From the NCBI GenBank assembly GCA_950295325.1, contig OX485804.1, positions 20,834,001 through 20,894,000 of the forward strand: a stretch of 60,000 nucleotides of DNA, written 5' to 3'. The notes under the pieces are model-generated. The model searched no databases. It was given only the letters and a program-made list of their open reading frames with translations, and was not told the DNA's origin. The first letter of the stretch is position 1. Every line of letters begins with the position of its first letter. Of the stretch, positions 24,169 through 34,550 are shown one piece after another. This stretch comes from Polytrichum commune (Eukaryota > Streptophyta > Polytrichopsida > Polytrichales > Polytrichaceae). The position numbers and the translations under genes are program-made.

Positions 24169-27100
24169 TTACCCATGCCTTCTATCTTCCGAAACCTGAA
24201 ATTCTGCATCAAATTCACTTCCATCAGAAGCAGCCACTGCTACTCCATTATTACTACCGAACACTTCCAGTTGTAGATGTGGCCCTGACAATGGAGCATA
24301 GTCCACTTTGGAAACCGAACGGGCTTGGTCACGATCCCGTGGGTATGTGTGGTAAAGGAACGTGTAGATAACACAAGACAACACCGCCGGAGTGCTATAT
24401 GTGATGTAAATTGCCTTGCTGAGTGAAACAGCATTGTGACCATCCACACCCTTGGTGGTGGCATTGTCACCTGCAAGCCGAAAACCGTAAATCTTTTCTG
24501 CAACCAGTCCCACCAACGGGGTCGTGAATGAGGCGGTGATGGTGTTGAAGCAACTGTCAAGTGAGTAAATGCTCGTGCGCGATTTTTCGGGGACGATCTC
24601 TGCAAATATCGGGCTGCAACCCACCAAAATGATGTAAGGTATATGGGTCTTAAATGGTTACTTTTCCAACTAGCCCACTTCTCCTAGGATATGAAACACA
24701 CGATAAGCACAGGATGTTAGCAAATTCAAGTAGAGTCTGTAGCCACTTTCCTCATAATTTTTGGAGCTGGTATGGATATCTCATAAATCAGCATAGTGAA
24801 GGTTCTTGTGCTTATTAAATGATCATATCGGTCCGTCCCCCAATTATGTTGACTATTGAGCCTAGAACGGTTGTCATATTTTGAGCATGCAGTCCAATCT
24901 CTTTTAAGCACTTGTCTTCTTGGTATGCGTTCTTGAAGGCACACCTAATCACATACCCCTCAAATATAGGATTTTGATTAAGGTAAGTAGTCAAATTAGG
25001 CATGGCTACCTCAGGTCAGAATCAGTATTGGGTACATGCTACAACCAATGTCAACAGGACACATCTCCAATACCAGACATACTGGTCATGGTGTTGGCAC
25101 ACTCATCCATTACAAGTGATAATGTGCCTCCTTGCACGCACTCAGGATTAGACATGTCAACAAACCCTAGGATCTGGGTGCCTACTACAGCCGATGACAA
25201 GGCGACATTATCAGACATAGTGATCACTCCTTCGCAAGGCTGTCAATTACAAAGTGCCTCCTCGTACCCAATCAGCAATAGACACGTCAGCATAATATCT
25301 TGGCCTGACCACCACAGTTAAAAGAAGCAGCTCTATTTAATCATCAACAAAAAAGAAATCACAAGATGGTAAACTTTAAAATCGCAGAAAGAAGCAGTGC
25401 CCCAAAATGTGCACTTACCCTGATTATCCCAAATATTGCATGTTACTATTCGGAGTTATGCAGTGCAATAACATCTTCCTCAGGAGTTCAAATTTTACTA
25501 ACAAAAGTTCACTGGGTTGTTCGGACATTATAGAACATAAATGACTCTGCTTGGTAGAATATTACATTCTCAGTAAATAGTTATAGCACTGCGTAACTCC
25601 AAATAGTAATAGGCACTAATTGGGACAATCAGTGTAGATCGTTCTATTCTGTGTTCACTCATAAAGACTACCATCTCTGGTGGGTGTAAGTTATGTTGTA
25701 TTGCATTCATGCACTTTAATCCACTGATGTCATCCACAAACTGTTTGTGATTTCTATTTAAATGTCTATTGCACTACAATAAGGAAAAGAAGTATAATTC
25801 AGTAGAAACCACTCTGACTTCCCACATCAGAGCATCACTTAAGTAGGTTTAGGGTTTAGGGTTTGGGGTTTTAGGATTTAGGTGCAAGTGTAATTCCCAC
25901 TTCTTTGAGGTTACAGGTCAACAAATTCAGCAGATTATCATATTCTGCAAGTGCATAGAATGAGGTTTTTGCAACTGATGTGATGAAACTTCAAATGCAA
26001 TAGAGAAAGCTTACTTCTTTGCGCCAGGAATCTCCCAGCATGTCATAAACCCAAAGATGAAAAGAACAACTCCATAAGCCACCTGTGCATTGGGGTTGTC
26101 CTGTAAACCAACGAACAAGAGGATTGCAAGGAATATCCCAGATCCTGAGCTTATCTGTGCAAGTATGATACGTCCTGTGTTTGGATATTTGAGTGAAAGA
26201 ATGTCACCAACTCTCCCACCAAAAACACTCCCCAAAATGTTTCCAGCGGTGAACAAGCCCATCAAAACTGCGGTTGCCTCATGTGAGCAACCGAAAAGCT
26301 CCAACCACATGGGCATGAATGCAAATGTTCGGCGTGGCATATTTCCAGGTATACCCTGTGCTATTAAAATTTGAAATGTCCGTATTTGTAATACTTGCTT
26401 TGCTTCTTGAATCATCTCCATCATGTCCTCCCGAACTCCAGAAATCAACCCCCAGTAGTTGCGTTTAACCCTGCCACCATGGAAAGGTTTTGTTTCAATC
26501 ACTTGATGAAAACCATAAGCAAAAATCCTTACAAACCAGAATCCCCCAATATAACATTACACGAGTCCCAACATAGTTCTCAAAGTTTGAATCAATGTTG
26601 GGCTAGTATATAGGTGAATGCATGGTATCAATACAATATATCAATAATGGTACCAAAAGAACCTACCTGGTATCAAAATATTAATACCAGTAAGATATTG
26701 ATACTTGTTGAGTATCACAGATATGGAGAAAATCCTTATATACCCAAGTCATTATTTTGGTCCATAACATCCTAAATACCATATTGATACGAAGGTAATT
26801 TTGCCTAGGTTCTGAAGGTTCTTGAATTCCTTATAGACCCAACTGGTATCAAAACAAAAATATCCTGAAGTATCCATAACATACTGGTATCCAAAAATGT
26901 AGAATCGTCTTCACATATGCCCAAGTGGTGTCAAAAAAGGTGATAATATATTAGTGGTTTTATGTAATGCCTTCTTTGAGATCCTATTTTGAACATAAGA
27001 TCACTTACCTGGATTGAGGTTGACTAGTAGCAAATCGGGGGTCCACAGCAAACAGATAGTTAAGAACAGCTACCGCAACACTCAAGGTTCCCACCAAGTG

Positions 27101-28850
27101 GAATGCAAATCGCCATCCTGCAAAACCAATAATGTGAGGGTATCCTGCCAAAATAATGGCACAAAACCCTCCCAAAATCCCACCTACATTTTCCACCGCC
27201 TGTAACCAACCAAATGCCAGACCCCGCTCATGCTCTTCGGTTGAATCGGCAACCAAAGAGTCGATGGCAGGCGATGCCAGTGCCAGTCCAAGGCCACACA
27301 GTGCTCTTGTGAAAGCTATCTGCCATTGTGCAGATTCATTGTGTTAAAAAAGCATTTTTCAGTACTTACAAGTCAATTTTGGATGCCACAAGAAGGTAGA
27401 CGTGTGTTATTCAGACACTTTCTCTCTGCACCCATTTCTTGTAGGATATGAAACACTCAATTAGTGCAAATAGCAATTTCAAATCCAATTCATGTCCGTG
27501 GTCATTTGCCTCATCATTTTTGGACCACTTATGAATATCTTATTCATTATCAAGGTGAAGATTCTTGTGCTCATTAAGTGATCATATAGGTCCCCCCAAT
27601 CATGTTGACTATTGAGCTTAGATTGGTTAACATATTTTTAGCATGTAGTCCAATCTCTTTCAACACATCTTTTTAGTGCCCATTCTTAGATCCACACCTA
27701 ACCACATACCACTCAAATGTAGATGTCCAAATTATTGCTATCTTCAATTTAGACATGTCTACCTTATATCCATACATTTTTCTGATCATCATGCTCATAT
27801 CACACCCCAAAAAAGGATACTTGCTCTGTTCAAAGATATAAAGGTCCATCATGCTTTGAGGTGTTCGTAGCCCTACAAGGCAATATTGTATATTATCTCA
27901 AGTTCTTATCTCAAGACATCTACAGAAGACTAAGGTGAGTGGGCCTGATTCAGTTACTTATCTTAATTGAAAACCTATTATTTCAGTGGTGTGTGGTTAG
28001 GTGTGGCCTATGAACAGAAATCAAAAAGGCATCACCTGTTTCAAAGAGATTGGACTACCTGATCAAAATTTTGCTAACTATTCTAGGCTCAATAGGCAAC
28101 ATAAGAAAGAGAATCCTTACTTTGATAATGAATGAGATATTCATATGAGCTCCAAAAATTGTGAGAAAAAATGACTGCTTACCTGAAGGTAGAGCAGAGT
28201 AAAAGTAACACCTTACCCAAAATCAACACCTTAAAATCTTGCACTATAAGTACCATATTGGTTTGATAATGTTCACCACCTTAAAATCAGGCTCCTATGT
28301 AGATGGTTTTGGGTTGTCTACCAATAAAACTTTGAACCCTTATAACATTTGCACACAGAATTCAAATAAGGCATACTTTGTTGTTTTGGAATCCCACTTA
28401 ATTTGCTAACATCTAAAAACCAATCCAGTAAAAGTATATACACTTTGCACTTGAAATGACAATTTTAGCACCATCTACCTTACATGACTCATGATGGTAG
28501 AGCAGATTCAAAAAAACAATTACCGATAATATTAATCATACCTGCCCATAAGAAGTTGAAAATCCCGTGAAGTAGGTAGCCAAAGCCCACAAAAGTGCAC
28601 CCAGGGCGATTACACTGGCTCGGTTGTGGTGGACTGCTGCATACGCCGCTAAAGGCGAACAAATGGCTTGAGAGAGAGACCTGATTAATGTGAGAGTTCC
28701 CAACCCCACAGGCGAGACATGTAGAGCAAGAGAAATTTCTCTATAAACTCCCGGCAACAATGCCTCATCCGCCTCGCCAAGTATACATGCCAAACTGACC
28801 AAAAGCAAAGTGCGTCTTCGCTCATTCGTCCACCACTTTAATTTCTCCAT
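24169..28850 (-). CDS. Major facilitator superfamily transporter, UNE2-like, 4 exons
   Basis: Exons on the minus strand: 28850-28542, 27319-27009, 26527-26015 and 24613-24169 (TAA). Phases agree and give 525 residues. The start ATG at 28848-28850 precedes the conserved block GEADEALLPGVYREIS (residues ~25-40). Other family blocks are LCGLGLALASPAIDSLVADS, AFGWLQAVENVGGILGG, LFAVDPRF and, across the exon 3/4 junction, NPIFAEIVPEKSRTSIYSL. Hydrophobic segments fit the 12-helix MFS fold, with a cytosolic loop after residue ~195 and a hydrophilic C-terminal tail. The group includes Arabidopsis UNE2 (At1g78130) and relatives; substrate and membrane are not known to me. Introns are 1222, 481 and 1401 bases and carry repeats. 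It is convergent with NdhN. A telo-box lies ~175 bases upstream of the ATG. Confidence 0.9.
24636..24990 (-). repeat. Dispersed repeat copy in MFS intron 3
   Basis: It matches, in reverse orientation, the segment 57850-58215. Shared blocks are AAGGTATATGGGTCTTAAAT at one end, GTGTTTCATATCCTAGGAGA (reverse) and TGATCATATCGGTCC. No coding content is trusted. It is part of a family with copies at 27430-27760, 27945-28190 and 57850-58215. Confidence 0.65.
25847..25886 (+). repeat. Short interstitial telomere-like repeat
   Basis: A run of TTTAGGG-type units (AGGTTTAGGGTTTAGGG followed by degenerate units) inside MFS intron 3. Plant telomeres are TTTAGGG. A run this short is common as an interstitial trace or telo-box. 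Confidence 0.7.
26580..26940. repeat. GGTATCA/TGATACC-rich segment in MFS intron 2
   Basis: The motif GGTATCA or its complement appears many times (TGGTATCAATAC, ACCTGGTATCAAAATATT, AATACCAGTAAG, AACTGGTATCAAAAC) with irregular spacing. A similar but shorter cluster lies at about 33605-33735. It is a degenerate repeat of unknown origin. Confidence 0.5.
27430..27760 (-). repeat. Dispersed repeat copy in MFS intron 1 (reverse)
   Basis: It resembles the copy at 24636-24990 in the same orientation, sharing TGATCATATAGGTCC, CATGTTGACTATTGAGC, AGCATGTAGTCCAATCTCTTT and ACCACATACC-type blocks. It forms an inverted pair with the copy at 27945-28190. Confidence 0.65.
27945..28190 (+). repeat. Dispersed repeat copy in MFS intron 1 (forward)
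   Basis: Opposite orientation to the copy at 27430-27760. It shares GTGTGGTTAGGTGTGGCC, AAGAGATTGGACTAC, CTATTCTAGGCTCAATA and GATAATGAATGAGATATTCAT with the family. The pair could form a long hairpin in the pre-mRNA. Confidence 0.65.
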
Positions 28851-29025
28851 CTTCACAAAAACAACACTCAAACAAAGAAGGATCCAACACCTAATTCTCT
28901 CTGTATATCTTTTCGCCACGTGTCAAGTGTCCTCAAATACGTGACAAGTGAATTTAATGTGTGTGGTTTTAATGAATCTGTTGGTATCAGGAGCTCGTAT
29001 CAGCTCAACCATTAGTAAGATCCTT

Positions 29026-29042
29026 AAACCCTAAACCCTAAA
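29026..29042 (-). promoter_or_regulatory. Telo-box upstream of the MFS gene
   Basis: AAACCCTAAACCCTAAA, a tandem telo-box, sits about 175 bases upstream of the MFS start codon. Telo-boxes are known plant promoter elements of growth-related and ribosomal genes. A role here is inferred from position only. Confidence 0.5.
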
Positions 29043-29345
29043 GCATTAAATTTCTATAAGAATCCTGTATTTTGTATCGTTTGAGTGCAGATAGTATCAG
29101 GATCCACTTCCAGCATTACAGGCCACCATAACATGAGGTCACACCTTTGTGAGATTCACACTTTAAAATTATGGAGTTCACATAAAAGTGCGTCACCCTC
29201 AACCAATAAGTGTGTCTTCCTGCACCACAAATGGAAAATATCAGATTTGGGTAACAACGTAAGTATTGAAAAAAAATTATGAGACTGTAGGCTGAATAGA
29301 AGGTAACAGAAGACGATTTGTTTGAAACAAACTGTCGGTGTGTTC

Positions 29346-29886
29346 AACATGAAGGAACCCTTACAAGTGAAATCTGCCACTTCGATCAATAAATGACAAG
29401 CATCGCACTAAATGGTGACTCATTTTCAGTTGAGAGTTTCTACATGTGCACATGTGAAATTTTAGATAGAGAGTTTCTACATGTGAACATGTGACTTTGT
29501 GTATGTTTATGCAACATGAAGGAACTCTTGCAACTGAATGTGGCACTTCACTTAATACATGAATAGCATCACACTAAAAGGTGACTTCAAATTTCATCTG
29601 TTGAGAGTTTCTGCAGGTAACATATGTGAGTTTTTCGTATGTGTGTATACAAGTGAACCTCACACTTCTAAAGGGTGAATAGAAAATTCAGTTGAAAGTT
29701 TCTACATGTGCACATGTGAGTTTCTGTATGTTTATTTATTTAACATGAGGGAACTCTTACAATTGAATCTGGCACTTCGCTCAATACATGAATTACATCA
29801 CACTAGAAGGTAGACTCCAAATTTCAGTGGGCAGTTTCTTCATGTACATTTGTGACTTTCTGTATGCGTATCTAACATGAGGGACA
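29346..29886. repeat. Degenerate tandem repeats
   Basis: Blocks AACATGAAGGAAC (29346, 29512) and AACATGAGGGA (29742, 29874), each followed by a TCTGGCACTTCGCTCAATA-like block and GAGAGTTTCTACATGTG..., mark an irregular tandem array with steps of about 166, 230 and 132. No coding potential is seen. Confidence 0.6.
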
Positions 29887-30220
29887 CACACAATCTGGGT
29901 CGAAAATCACTTACAGCTTGAAACTGAAGATTCATGCTCTTGCTGGATTGATCTACTATTTGAAGAGAATCCCATTTACATTGAATCTGCAACTTCTTTC
30001 CTCAATGTCACTCAACCTGCACTTGAACATCCTCAAGCCCCAAGCCTTTCAGACGAAAGAAAAAAATCCTGAAAATTCACTATTCTCCTGCCCCCATTGG
30101 CACACAATTCACTCCATAGCCATGTTGTGGCTAGAGACAGGTACCAAACTTCTTAGGTAACCCAAATCCTCCTCACTCACAGATCCTAACAAAAGTATGC
30201 CAAAAACAAATGAGGTTAGG

Positions 30221-30223
<3 letters not shown>

Positions 30224-30305
<82 letters not shown>
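30224..30305 (+). repeat. Pure (CT)n microsatellite, ~82 bp
   Basis: An uninterrupted CT dinucleotide tract of about 41 units. Confidence 0.95.
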
Positions 30306-30307
<2 letters not shown>

Positions 30308-30829
30308 ATGATTCTCCCGCATTTGTGACCAGTAACTTATTCCTTTCCTTTACTTACTCAAACCAACACAACAACACTTTAGAAGCTGCACAACTTAGTG
30401 CACAGATAAGTTGCTTCCGTCTTGAATGAATCGAGTGCAACTGCAGTCAACAACCTGCAGAGCTGCTTTTGATTGTACTTATGATAGCATAAGTGAGATA
30501 ATTAACGAACCGATTTGAAAAACAATTTGACAGCACATTCGTTCACGAGGCAGATTCCGAGTCAGCGCGAACCACATGTGCAGGGGCTTTTGTTAAATAC
30601 AAATTTCTCATTTCTTGGCAGATTTATCTCGGATCCCAACACTAAATTAGTACCTTGGAAGTCGAAGCCTGCCCTACTGGATGCCTGCCCTTCCCATTCA
30701 GAAGTGGGAATGGAACCACCTCGATGGTCGCAGCACGAAGAATCTAAAGCCCCAATTTTTCCCTTCTTGAATTGGAATGTTGGATAGGTGTCCCTGATAG
30801 TGGGTGGGGCTACACCAAATAGAGTGTAT
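30306..30829. other. Unassigned intergenic DNA
   Basis: No gene could be supported. The open frames have no family resemblance. The Harbinger relic starts at its right edge. Confidence 0.35.
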
Positions 30830-30832
30830 TTA

Positions 30833-32212
30833 GGGCCACTTTCACACACGAGCCAAGGGCCGTGACCACGTAATGGTGAGGGCCCTTGACTCTCGTCCAA
30901 AGCCATACCATGCGTTTTGGGATAGCCATTTTGTGTAGTCACGGGCCCTCAAGCATAGTGTGAAGTGAGAATGGACCATGTTGAGGGACCGTTGTATATT
31001 TTACTGGTGGAAAAAAGGGGGTTCTCCTATCCTACTCATTATATCTTCATTTTTTTTTTAATTCACTTTCTTTTTGAGTTTTACATAGGTGAGGAAGAAA
31101 AGAAGAGCATGATGGATCATCTTAAGAGAAGAGGAATGATTCTCGTTATATTGGCTTTATATTGGTTTTTGCACATGATTGTGCAACATGTCATGTGCAA
31201 GCATTAACACTTAATGAAGAATGGAAGAATGCCCTGATTTTTAACATTTGTTTTCAAGGTATAAATATGAGCGAACGTAGTATATGGGCACTTGAGAGAA
31301 ATGTAGGGTTCACCGATAGATTATTATTGAATTTTCTTATTGAAAAAATGTTCAAGCAAAGTGTATCTCATAATACATTCAATCTTTTTGTGAGAGGTTA
31401 GATCCATATTCGCAAAGGAAGAATATAACAATTAGAGTCGTGAATGTATATAGTAATGAGAGTTGTGAATGAAGTGTATAGCAATTTCAATCGTGAATAG
31501 AGTTGCAATGTCATTACAAAGGCTTGAGATTGGAAATATGTTGTGTACAGTAAGATAGGTATATTAGGTGGCCAAAATACAATTTCCAAAATTGTGAAAA
31601 AAATTTGTAGATTGGTAAGAGTTCATTTGTGACGCATTTTTGTGCAATTTCCAAGTCCAGCTCAATTTAGAGTTTTAGCACAAAAATATGAGGTACTTCA
31701 TTGGGATCCTCATTTTATCAATCCAAAAATTATTATGAAAAAAATTTCAATCCAAAAATATCTACTACAAACATACATAGTACCAAGCTCCCAAAACTCG
31801 GAGTTGTAGGCATTTGGGAGAGACGACTATTTGTCTTGTTATTAACTCTATGTCCTAGAAAAGTTAATGTTTGATAAATAATAATTTATAAATAAATAAA
31901 ACCTAGCAACCAATGACAAATGTTTGATTATCATGATCTATCGGAATTTGTGTCAGGCCAACCTCTTTGAGGTGGGTCTGCCGGATTTGCATCAAACCTA
32001 TCTCTTTGAGGTGGGCCCGATGCAAATTTTGGCTACCATAAAATCTTATCCATAATCTTCCATGTAGACTTTTCATCAATTGAATTTTGTTTGCGACTTT
32101 AGGCCTTCACCTTCTAGTATGAAGTGAACTTGGACACTCTCTATCTTTTTGACCAATGAGAGCCCATATATTGCAATGGTCAAAGCCTTTAGTCTTGTGT
32201 GTGAAGTGGCCC
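30833..32212. mobile_element. PIF/Harbinger relic with MITE termini, 1380 bp
   Basis: It starts GGGCCACTTTCACACA, preceded by TTA, and ends GTGTGAAGTGGCCC, followed by TTT (an imperfect target duplication). The first ~170 and last ~300 bases match the 600-bp MITE family in reverse orientation to copy 1, including the GAGGTGGGC palindrome region (about 31936-32040). Unlike the MITEs, it has about 850 extra bases in the middle, which encode a decayed N-terminal part of a HARBI1-like transposase (separate entry). It is therefore an intermediate between an autonomous element and the MITEs. Confidence 0.8.
31108..31770 (+). pseudogene. HARBI1-like transposase, N-terminal fragment, broken
   Basis: Frames with stops and shifts read in family order: a hydrophobic leader (ILVILALYWFLHMIVQ), then SERSIWALERNVGFTDRLLL and MFKQSVSHNTFNLFVRG, then VAMSLQRLEIGNMLCTV, then NTISKIVKKICRLVRVH and FVQFPSPAQFRVLAQKYEVLH. 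The last block corresponds to the conserved FPS/PAQ region just before the first catalytic Asp of HARBI1-type DDE nucleases. The catalytic domain itself is absent, replaced by MITE end sequence. No single frame is intact. Confidence 0.7.
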
Positions 32213-32224
32213 TTTGTATTACTA

Positions 32225-33490
32225 ATTCTATGTGTCTTGCTCAATACTAGTTATAAACCGCCTATGTAGTGTCCCTAACACTATATGTACACCTAACATT
32301 ATTTGTCAATCCTTGTAAAGGAATTGGTATTAAGGTAGGTGAGGCTAATGTGGATACCTCCAGCCATGTGGAACCATCCAGCTAATGGATTTGAGCATTA
32401 GAAACTTGAGTAGGTTAGCAATTGCACATTTAAACCAATGAATTTGATATTGCTAAAATTAGAGTTGAAGAAAGTGTTAATCTAGGCTCCGAAATCAAAG
32501 ATTCTCTACCTCCCAATGTGATGTTATATGGAGGAATTTTTTTAACGCTTAATATCGTTGTGTAAGTGGACAACATCAATAGCAGTTTCTACATGGGTCA
32601 TTTGCCAATGAAAACCAAGGTTAATGCAAATATTGCTTGTGTCATGTCTCTAAAGTGGTCACGTGTAAGATAAAATGTTGCAAAATAGTTTTTTCATTAG
32701 AAAATACCCATATTACAAGTTGGTCAGCACCTCATAGCCATATGCCGCCTCCTAATTTGCCCATCTTGGGCACAAAAACCAAGCTTGTCATGGCTCGGTG
32801 GATAACACTCCTCATTATGGAGGATGGTGGATGTAGTTTGACTATTGCAAAGGTGCCTAACAATGATCGGGGAGATTTTTGGGCATAATCGGTTGAGATC
32901 CTAGTATTTGCAAGTCCAACCGGTTACATGCTGACATCCTTCGGATTTCCTATATTAATTTGAGGTGTATTTCATAAACTCCTTTAAAGTGATCGGTAGT
33001 TCTCTTGAAGTCTTGAACTTCAACTGGTTATTTCTCAAACTCAACCGGTTCATTTATAACTAACTGCCGAGTTTCCCCGATCATAGGTGACTTACCTAAA
33101 TATCATCAAGACAACGGCTAAATCGACATATATTACTCACACACCAAATTAAAGCAATTGTATTGTCGATTAAGAGCCAAAAATAGGTGTCCAATTAAAA
33201 AAAACTAAACGAATTAACCTTATCTACCTTATAGATTTACGTTGTTGTGATTTTGTCACTTACTTGGTGATTTTCCGTCCAAATTTAATCATCCATGGCG
33301 ATACTTCATTACATAAATGTAAGAAGGCAATTATTACCAAACTTTGTTTCGATAATTGACATGGATTTCATCCAAATTTCAATTGTCTATGACAACACTT
33401 GTAAATTTATTCTTAAAAAGTGTCATTCCAAAAGTTACCACAATGACATAATAATATCATATGACACTGAATACGATATTTGATGTAGTT
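32225..33490. repeat. Diverged dispersed repeat, related to 3440-3850
   Basis: Ordered short matches to 3440-3850 (TGTGTCTTGCTC, ACCTAACATTA, CACAATGACATA, ATCATATGACACTGAA), with extra intervening sequence here. No coding content is recognised. Confidence 0.45.
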
Positions 33491-34304
33491 CGTGACTATT
33501 CTTATTTTATTTGGATGACAACAGTTATTGAATGATTAGAAGGCTTGATTGAGATCATTTTTTGTGTGCTAAGAACTAGGTTTAGATTTTGACCAATTTT
33601 GGGCCATATGGTGTCAATAATCAAAATCAATACTAGTGGTCCCAACATTCAACATCAACATTGGTATCAAAGAACTTCACGTGTGTATGAACATTTTAGT
33701 ATCAATCAAATATTGGTATTGAGTGGGTATCTCAGGGCCAAGGCTACACACCATCTCTTTGACTTGGACATCCACCAACATTACCCAAGGTGAAAACGTA
33801 GTCAACTAAATTATAACACATCATTATTTTTTCTAAGCAATCTCATCTCGGAATCATCATCAAAGGCACCAAATAGTCTAGTGAGGACCCACTTGAGATG
33901 AACCAACCATAAGTTTATGGGGGTCGAGCTTTTACTACACCCCCTTACATTTGTTATGTTGACGGAATCCCAAGTCAAAGTCCTTGCACGTGGCCGGATC
34001 TCAAGACAAGAGACTCTTTGTATGCACTTGTGATATTATGTGGGTCAAAATGACCATTCTAAACCATGTTGATATTAGATCAATTTACCTAGGTATGAAC
34101 TTTGAAGGTCCTTGCTTGACACATTAACTAAAATCATGGTACGAACAAACCAATACAAAGAAGAAGAATAAGAATAAGAATAAGAATAATATAGTATAAA
34201 AAATTGTGAATTCCTTATTAAAGACACAAAAATGGTATAATCATTGGTTTATACCCGTCCTTAAAAAAGTGAGATTCGGTCTCATGTGTAAAACCCGATG
34301 CCGG
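33491..34304. other. Intergenic DNA left of the LINE
   Basis: It contains a GGTATCA-type cluster (about 33605-33735) and an AATAAG microsatellite (about 34157-34190). No gene is supported. Confidence 0.4.
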
Positions 34305-34419
34305 TCATGTGGATTTTTATTTTTTATTTTTGAGACAGAAGGCCAACCGAGCCAACGCCAAATGAATTGGAACCAAAAGAAAAAACGCGCCCATCGAGAG
34401 GGGAGGCGGGGCCCCTCGG

Positions 34420-34550
34420 ACGCGAAACACCGCCAAGTAAAGAAAAAGGACAAGCAACCCCCACCAAGGACAACCCCCGGGACCACGGAGCCAAGGACCA
34501 CCCCCACCCCACCGACCAAGAACAACCCCCACACCACCAAAAGAGAACCA
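34420..34550 (-). other. G-rich 3' UTR of the LINE
   Basis: On the element's sense (minus) strand at least five runs of 4-5 G occur between 34456 and 34545 (complement of CCCCC runs), enough for G-quadruplex formation. G-rich 3' UTRs are known from L1 elements elsewhere. Confidence 0.6.
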
